Shown here one piece after another: positions 59,396 to 64,000 of a stretch of 64,000 bases of DNA. The position numbers and the translations under genes are program-made. Position 1 is the first letter of the stretch. Each line of letters begins with the position of its first letter. The DNA comes from Adenanthera pavonina (Eukaryota; Streptophyta; Magnoliopsida; Fabales; Fabaceae). The stretch lies in the NCBI GenBank assembly GCA_026686845.1, contig JAIVEN010000022.1:25580001-25644000 (forward strand), written 5' to 3'. Under the pieces are notes generated by a model that did no database searches, had not been told where the DNA came from, and worked only from the letters and a program-made list of their open reading frames with translations.

Positions 59396-61481
59396 ATGAA
59401 GTGTTTCCTCTTCAAAGAGAAATCTAAGACCAGGAAAGAATCAAAATCCGCCCCGGAATTGCAAAATGATAGGAAGAAGAAGAGTCCGGCGTTGAATCGG
59501 ACATCCAAGTCGACGAGTTCGCTACCATCGCCGAGGAGCTTGACAGAGTTGTACAAAGAGAAAGCCAAAGAGCACAATTTCAGAGTCTTTAGTTTGCAAG
59601 AGCTTCTAGAAGCGACAAATGGCTTCAATAGGATGTTCAAGATTGGAGAAGGTGGTTTTGGGAGCGTGTATAAAGGTACGATCAGGCCTCCCGATGGACG
59701 AGGCGATCCAATCATCGTTGCTATCAAAAAACTCAACACGCGTGGCTTCCAGGTACACCTCTTACTTACTATTACTTTTTTCATTCTTTGTTTGGTGAGA
59801 ATTCTTGTTACTTGATCTGGTGAAGAAATGATTGGAATCTTTGTGTTCCTTAGCTGTTGCGAATTATAGCATCCTTTGTTCATTATTCTTCTTGTTAAAA
59901 TCAGTACAAGTAAGTTATACACGCTTTTGAAAATTCTAAGATAACTTCTTAACGGGTAAATTCCTAACAATGCTTGCTACTTTTGTCGGATAAGTATAAG
60001 AATATTTTTCGTTCACATTAGAGTGACAGGATAATGTTTAGAAACTGGCTTGACACTTCGTGAGTATTCTCAAAATTGCTAAACATTATACTGGGTCTTG
60101 ATGATTCTTTTAGCATATGACCTGAATGTTGTACATGGCCACCAATCTTTGCCATTGTTTTTGCTGGTGTTTTATTGCACATAATGAATACACAATGCTT
60201 ATTATTCACTGCTTTCTCACGGTTGTTTTATAATAATGTAAAGGGGCACAAAGAATGGCTTGCAGAAGTTCAATTTCTTGGCATTGTAAATCACCAACAT
60301 CTGGTAAAACTTCTGGGATACTGCTCAGTTGATGGAGAAAGAGGGATCCAAAGGTTGTTGGTGTACGAATATATGGCAAATAAAAGTCTAGAAGATCATC
60401 TTTTTAATCGTTCTTTTCCTACCTTGCCTTGGAAAACAAGATTGCAGATCATGCTCGGTGTTGCTCAAGGGTTAGCTTATTTGCACAAGGGATTGGAGTT
60501 TCCGGTACTACATTTTGTCCTTTTGAGTTGGAGTTGAACCATTTTTATAATCATACATTCTTTTGGTCATACACTTGGGATGCTTTATAGCACTGTTTCT
60601 GTCATGGTCAGCATTACACAAACATGCGTAGTAGGAGATGCAAACTTTTCTTCACACACACATATATATGAGGATAATATATTTCCAATACCTATTTTTT
60701 CTGATTATATTTTCAATATTTTTATCTGGAATTAAGGTGATTTACCGAGATTTCAAAACTTCAAATGTACTATTGGATGAGGAGTTCCATCCAAAGCTCT
60801 CAGATTTTGGTCTTGCAAGGGAAGGCCCCCAAGGCGATAATACTCATGTATCTACTGCGGTAAGATGATGAACTGAGAATTTATATTAGTTTCATACCCC
60901 ACTAATTGCATGTTTCTCCATATCTGAGATTATTATGCATTGGTTAAGCTTGTTTCATGTATAACCCATGAATTATGATTTAATCAACAGCATAATTTCT
61001 TGGAATAGAAAACCTTGTGAGAAGTGAATGCCAAATATTGTTGTGGTATGATCAGGTGGTTGGAACGCACGGATATGCAGCCCCAGAGTACGTTGAAACA
61101 GGACATCTCAAGGTTGAGTGTGACGCTTACAGTTTTGGAGTGGTACTCTATGAGATCATCACAGGGAGGCGAGCATTAGACAGAAACCGTCCAGTTGCAG
61201 AACAAAAGCTTCTAAATTGGGTTAAACAGTATCCTATTGACACCGGCAGATTCAGCATGATCATTGACTCGCGTCTCAGAAACCATTTTTCTCCCGGTGC
61301 AGTTCGTAGAGTTGCTAAATTGGCTGACGCCTGCACAAGTAAGAATCCTAGGGACAGGCCAACCATGTCTCAGATAGTGGAGAGCTTGAAGCAAGCATTG
61401 CAACTTTCAGAGACCTCTGATACTTCTCCGAATGGAAATCCAGAATCATCTCGATCTTCTTTGGCTCGAAAAGGTAAATAA
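59396..61481 (+). CDS. PBL-like: Receptor-like cytoplasmic kinase subfamily VII (PBL/PCRK, VII-4-like)
   Basis: A 388-aa Ser/Thr kinase of the class that relays signals from immune pattern receptors. Exons are 59396-59752, 60244-60504, 60737-60859 and 61056-61481, all GT-AG and in phase zero. The N-terminal 70 residues are Lys/Ser-rich, beginning MKCFLF. There is no Gly2, so myristoylation is not expected; Cys3 could be acylated. The kinase domain has the Gly loop GEGGFG (84-89), ATP Lys K111 in VAIKKL, alpha-C Glu near 127 and the catalytic Y-R-D at 209-211. DFG is at 229-231 and AAPE at 255-258. The RD motif and the GTHGYAAPEY activation segment suggest an active enzyme. The MKCF N-terminus and GHKEW/ERGIQRLLVYEYM segments match the VII-4 members PBL19-20 and PBL37-40. 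The exact orthologue is uncertain. A long minus-strand open frame over exon 1 is a shadow. Confidence 0.93.
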
Positions 61482-62390
61482 TGAAATGGATTTTGAATGA
61501 TTGAAGAGTGGATTTCTCTTGGCAAGTGAGAGATTTTGTAGATTCCCCATTCTTCTGGTCTGATGTTTGAAGCTCCTGATTAGTTTGACTCTCATCAACA
61601 AGGCCAAGTCATGTCCTCACTTTATAAATCATTGGCTTTCAGTACTTTCTGCTCAAGTTATCTTATTAGATGATAGAAATGAAGATGAGGCTATACAGTT
61701 TGTGTGAATTTGAGTCTTTGCTTCCACTGTTTTTCTGTGATGTGATTCATTTATGATATATTGTAGATTGAACTTTAAATCTTTATATGGAGGAGAGGTG
61801 AATATTTTACTTTCTTTGCTAAAACTCGTGCCATTGTGAACTCTAGAAGCCATTGAAATGAATAAGTGTATTCCTGTTGTATGTAAATATTGAAATTTTG
61901 AAACGGTTTTGTGGCTGAATATTTTCATTAGGGATCTTGTTCATCATATTTATTCCAAAAAATTTAAAAATTGACGTAGCGTGTACTGGGTAGGCTATAT
62001 GATTTACTCATGTGGCTGTCAGAAAGCGATATAAAATTGTATTTTTTGTTGTTTTATATTAGGCATGCTGGGATTTAGTCAATATATAACTAGAATATTT
62101 AGGAGTCTCGTCAATAGAACGATCTGATCTGGTGGCTGTTTCTTTTCTTGGAAATTGCAATGAACTCAATGTCTCGTGAAATGGGTAGTTCGATTAAATT
62201 TTTGAATGGGTCTTAATCCTGTGGTCGTTAAACCGAAATTTGGGATTGAATTCCAACTACAAGTGGAGCTGATTGGAGCAAATAAAATAACGCGGCATCA
62301 TTGGTGGAATGAATTGAGTTGTGAACGAGATAAATAGCTATCCTTCGAGTACATGTTGCTTGAGACATGCAAAGGCATAGATAGAGACCT

Positions 62391-62422
62391 TCCAACGATG
62401 TTACGGTCCAACGATGTTACGG
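62391..62422. repeat. Perfect 2 x 16 bp tandem repeat
   Basis: TCCAACGATGTTACGG occurs twice without a gap. Confidence 0.95.
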
Positions 62423-62965
62423 TTTTGTTGGGAATAATTCAAAGGTAGACATACGGCCCATGATATAAGCAATTGTTTGGTTTATCTTTCTCAAAATCAA
62501 GTCATGATTTTTAATCATAATTTTCTAAAAAGATGTATTTAATCAACATAAACTGTGTTTTTAAAAAATAAAATATGGGTTAAATTATGATTTTAGAAAA
62601 TAAGAAAGATAGTTATTTTTCTGTTAGTAAAATCATAATTTTAGAAAAGAAGAGAATACTGATTTTAAATTATACATTTAAAAGTATTTTTAACTATTTA
62701 TCATCCAAATAAGTTTTTGGTAAAATTATGATTTTATGAAAAAAATATTCAAACATAACAACTTTCAATAAATTTAATTTTACCAAATTTTATTTATTTT
62801 GACTTACTTCTGGATAACTAAAAACCAAATGGGCCCATAATGTTTTTTTGATTTATTTATCCACCAGTGTCAAAATTGAGCATTATTAGGATCAAATGTG
62901 GGGTAATTTTCTCAATGTGATTTTTTCTATTTATAAGGTTCGAACTCAAGACTTTGTTTAAGGAG

Positions 62966-63449
62966 TAAGAGTGTTCAAAACTGAACCAAACCAATTAAAT
63001 CAAATCAAATCTGATTAAAACTTATCAAAATTGAACTATGTTAAGTTTGCTTCAATTTTCACTACTCTGAAAACTCAATTTGGTTAAAGTTGGGTTTTAG
63101 AGGTTTGAAATCAAACCAAACTTAAACTAGATTGATTATTATTATTTTTTTTAAAAGAATACAAGACGATTATACTAATTTAACACATTTTTATTAGATC
63201 CAACTCTTATTAGTCCTATCCAAGATGAGCCCATCTTAGCAGTTCCAATTTTTCTTCCTTAAATTGTCAAAAGCCGAAAAAAGAAAATGCTTTTTTAAAA
63301 AAATTCAAGTTTGATTCAAATTAATATAAACTAAACTAAACCGACTTCTTACAAAAACAAAAATGGTCCCAATTTTTAGAAACCAATCATGATTTGTTTT
63401 GGTTCGATTTATCAAAAATCGAAGCAAACTAGACCTTTGAACACTCTTA
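62966..63449. mobile_element. hAT-like MITE (AACCGAACC family)
   Basis: 484 bp with perfect 14 bp terminal inverted repeats TAAGAGTGTTCAAA. It is flanked by an 8 bp direct repeat, TTAAGGAG at 62958-62965 and TTAAGAAA at 63450-63457, where both mismatches are G/A. The interior is full of AAACCAAAC-type motifs. A diverged relative is at 34437-34973. There is no transposase. Confidence 0.7.
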
Positions 63450-64000
63450 TTAAGAAATGTTGAGTTCTTTATTACTCAACTCAACTATGGTTGGTTCGAT
63501 GATATAATATTATTATTTGATGCAACTAGATTTTTTCCCCCTTATGATATGTAACATGATAGAGCTGATTCAATAATGGTCATTTCTCTAACATTTAATT
63601 TAATTTAAATCCTATTACAATGTGCAGAGAAATATTAAAAAGATATAAATAAAAATGTATAAAAGCCTAATAAAATATATAAAAAAATATTTAAAGGATT
63701 AAAAAGGTTTAATAAAAACTAAAAAGAGTAGTATTATTTATGATTTGTTATAGATTTTATATTTTATATTGATGATATATTGATTTTGATAATACCTTTA
63801 TGAAAAAAACCTACGTTCTGCCCTAGCCCATCTACTTCTTTATTTATAGTTAATTATTTTTGTTTTTCATATATTCATTCGATATGTTGGTCTTATCTTA
63901 GTTTCGATCAGAGAATTTATCGAGATCTAAATTAATCTAAATCGAGTTAGATCGAGCTCTTTCAGTTAGCAAGTTCTACTACCAAGTATTTAATATGACT

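Larger units (their letters stand above)
61482..64000. other. 3' UTR and intergenic region to the window end
   Basis: The kinase 3' UTR probably extends to about 61900. Beyond that there is no supported gene. It contains a perfect 16 bp tandem repeat (62391-62422) and a hAT-like MITE (62966-63449). Confidence 0.6.

Noticed and set aside
59389..59970. 193-codon open frame on the minus strand over kinase exon 1
   Set aside because: It is the antisense shadow of a well-supported kinase exon, extends into the intron, and has no domain of its own.

Overview
The window is nuclear DNA of a flowering plant, most likely a eudicot. It is AT-rich, the genes are intron-rich with GT-AG introns, the protein families are plant-specific (a CBL calcium sensor, an RLCK-VII kinase), and the repeats are typical of plants (Ty1/copia, Stowaway- and hAT-like MITEs, an endogenous caulimovirid). 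I cannot name the species from sequence alone.

Layout. 1-7.6 kb: a decayed Ty1/copia element on the minus strand, split inside its integrase by a 4.26 kb non-coding element. 7.6-10.5 kb: AT-rich intergenic DNA with a tandem duplication of about 187 bp. 10.6-14.2 kb: an intact CBL1/CBL9-type gene (8 coding exons, 213 aa, plus strand). 14.2-18.5 kb: intergenic, with a MITE and a 3 x 48 bp repeat. 18.5-25.7 kb: a rearranged, decayed endogenous pararetrovirus of the family Caulimoviridae (Florendovirus-like). 27.0-30.2 kb: casein kinase 2 beta-subunit gene, copy 1 (287 aa). 30.2-37.9 kb: repeats. 38.1-40.8 kb: a membrane-anchored MORN-repeat protein gene. 43.8-46.5 kb: CK2 beta-subunit gene, copy 2 (279 aa). 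48.8-50.4 kb: ribosomal protein eL43 (RPL37a) on the minus strand, lying head to head with a tRNA-Glu(CTC) gene at 50.53 kb. 50.6-59.3 kb: a gene-free stretch packed with MITEs and TA repeats. 59.4-61.5 kb: a receptor-like cytoplasmic kinase of subfamily VII (388 aa). 61.5-64 kb: intergenic, with a hAT-like MITE.

The host genes do not form one pathway. CBL (calcium decoding with CIPK kinases) and the RLCK (immune signalling below pattern receptors) are signalling genes, while CK2 beta and eL43 are housekeeping genes. Every exon model here was built by hand by matching GT-AG junctions, reading phase and family conservation. All five gene models (six counting both CK2 beta copies) close in frame with the expected length.

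The most interesting locus is the viral one. Read on the minus strand it runs protease-RT-RNase H, ORF2, intergenic promoter, tRNA-iMet primer site, then movement protein, so it crosses the natural origin of a circular genome. A second, inverted piece supplies a duplicate movement-protein end plus coat region. One outer edge sits at a TA dinucleotide run. The nonsense codons seen are compatible with C-to-T or G-to-A changes. Other points worth a second look are a conserved mini-uORF and a tandem splice donor in the CK2 beta pair, a uORF cluster before the kinase start, and the shared eL43/tRNA promoter space.
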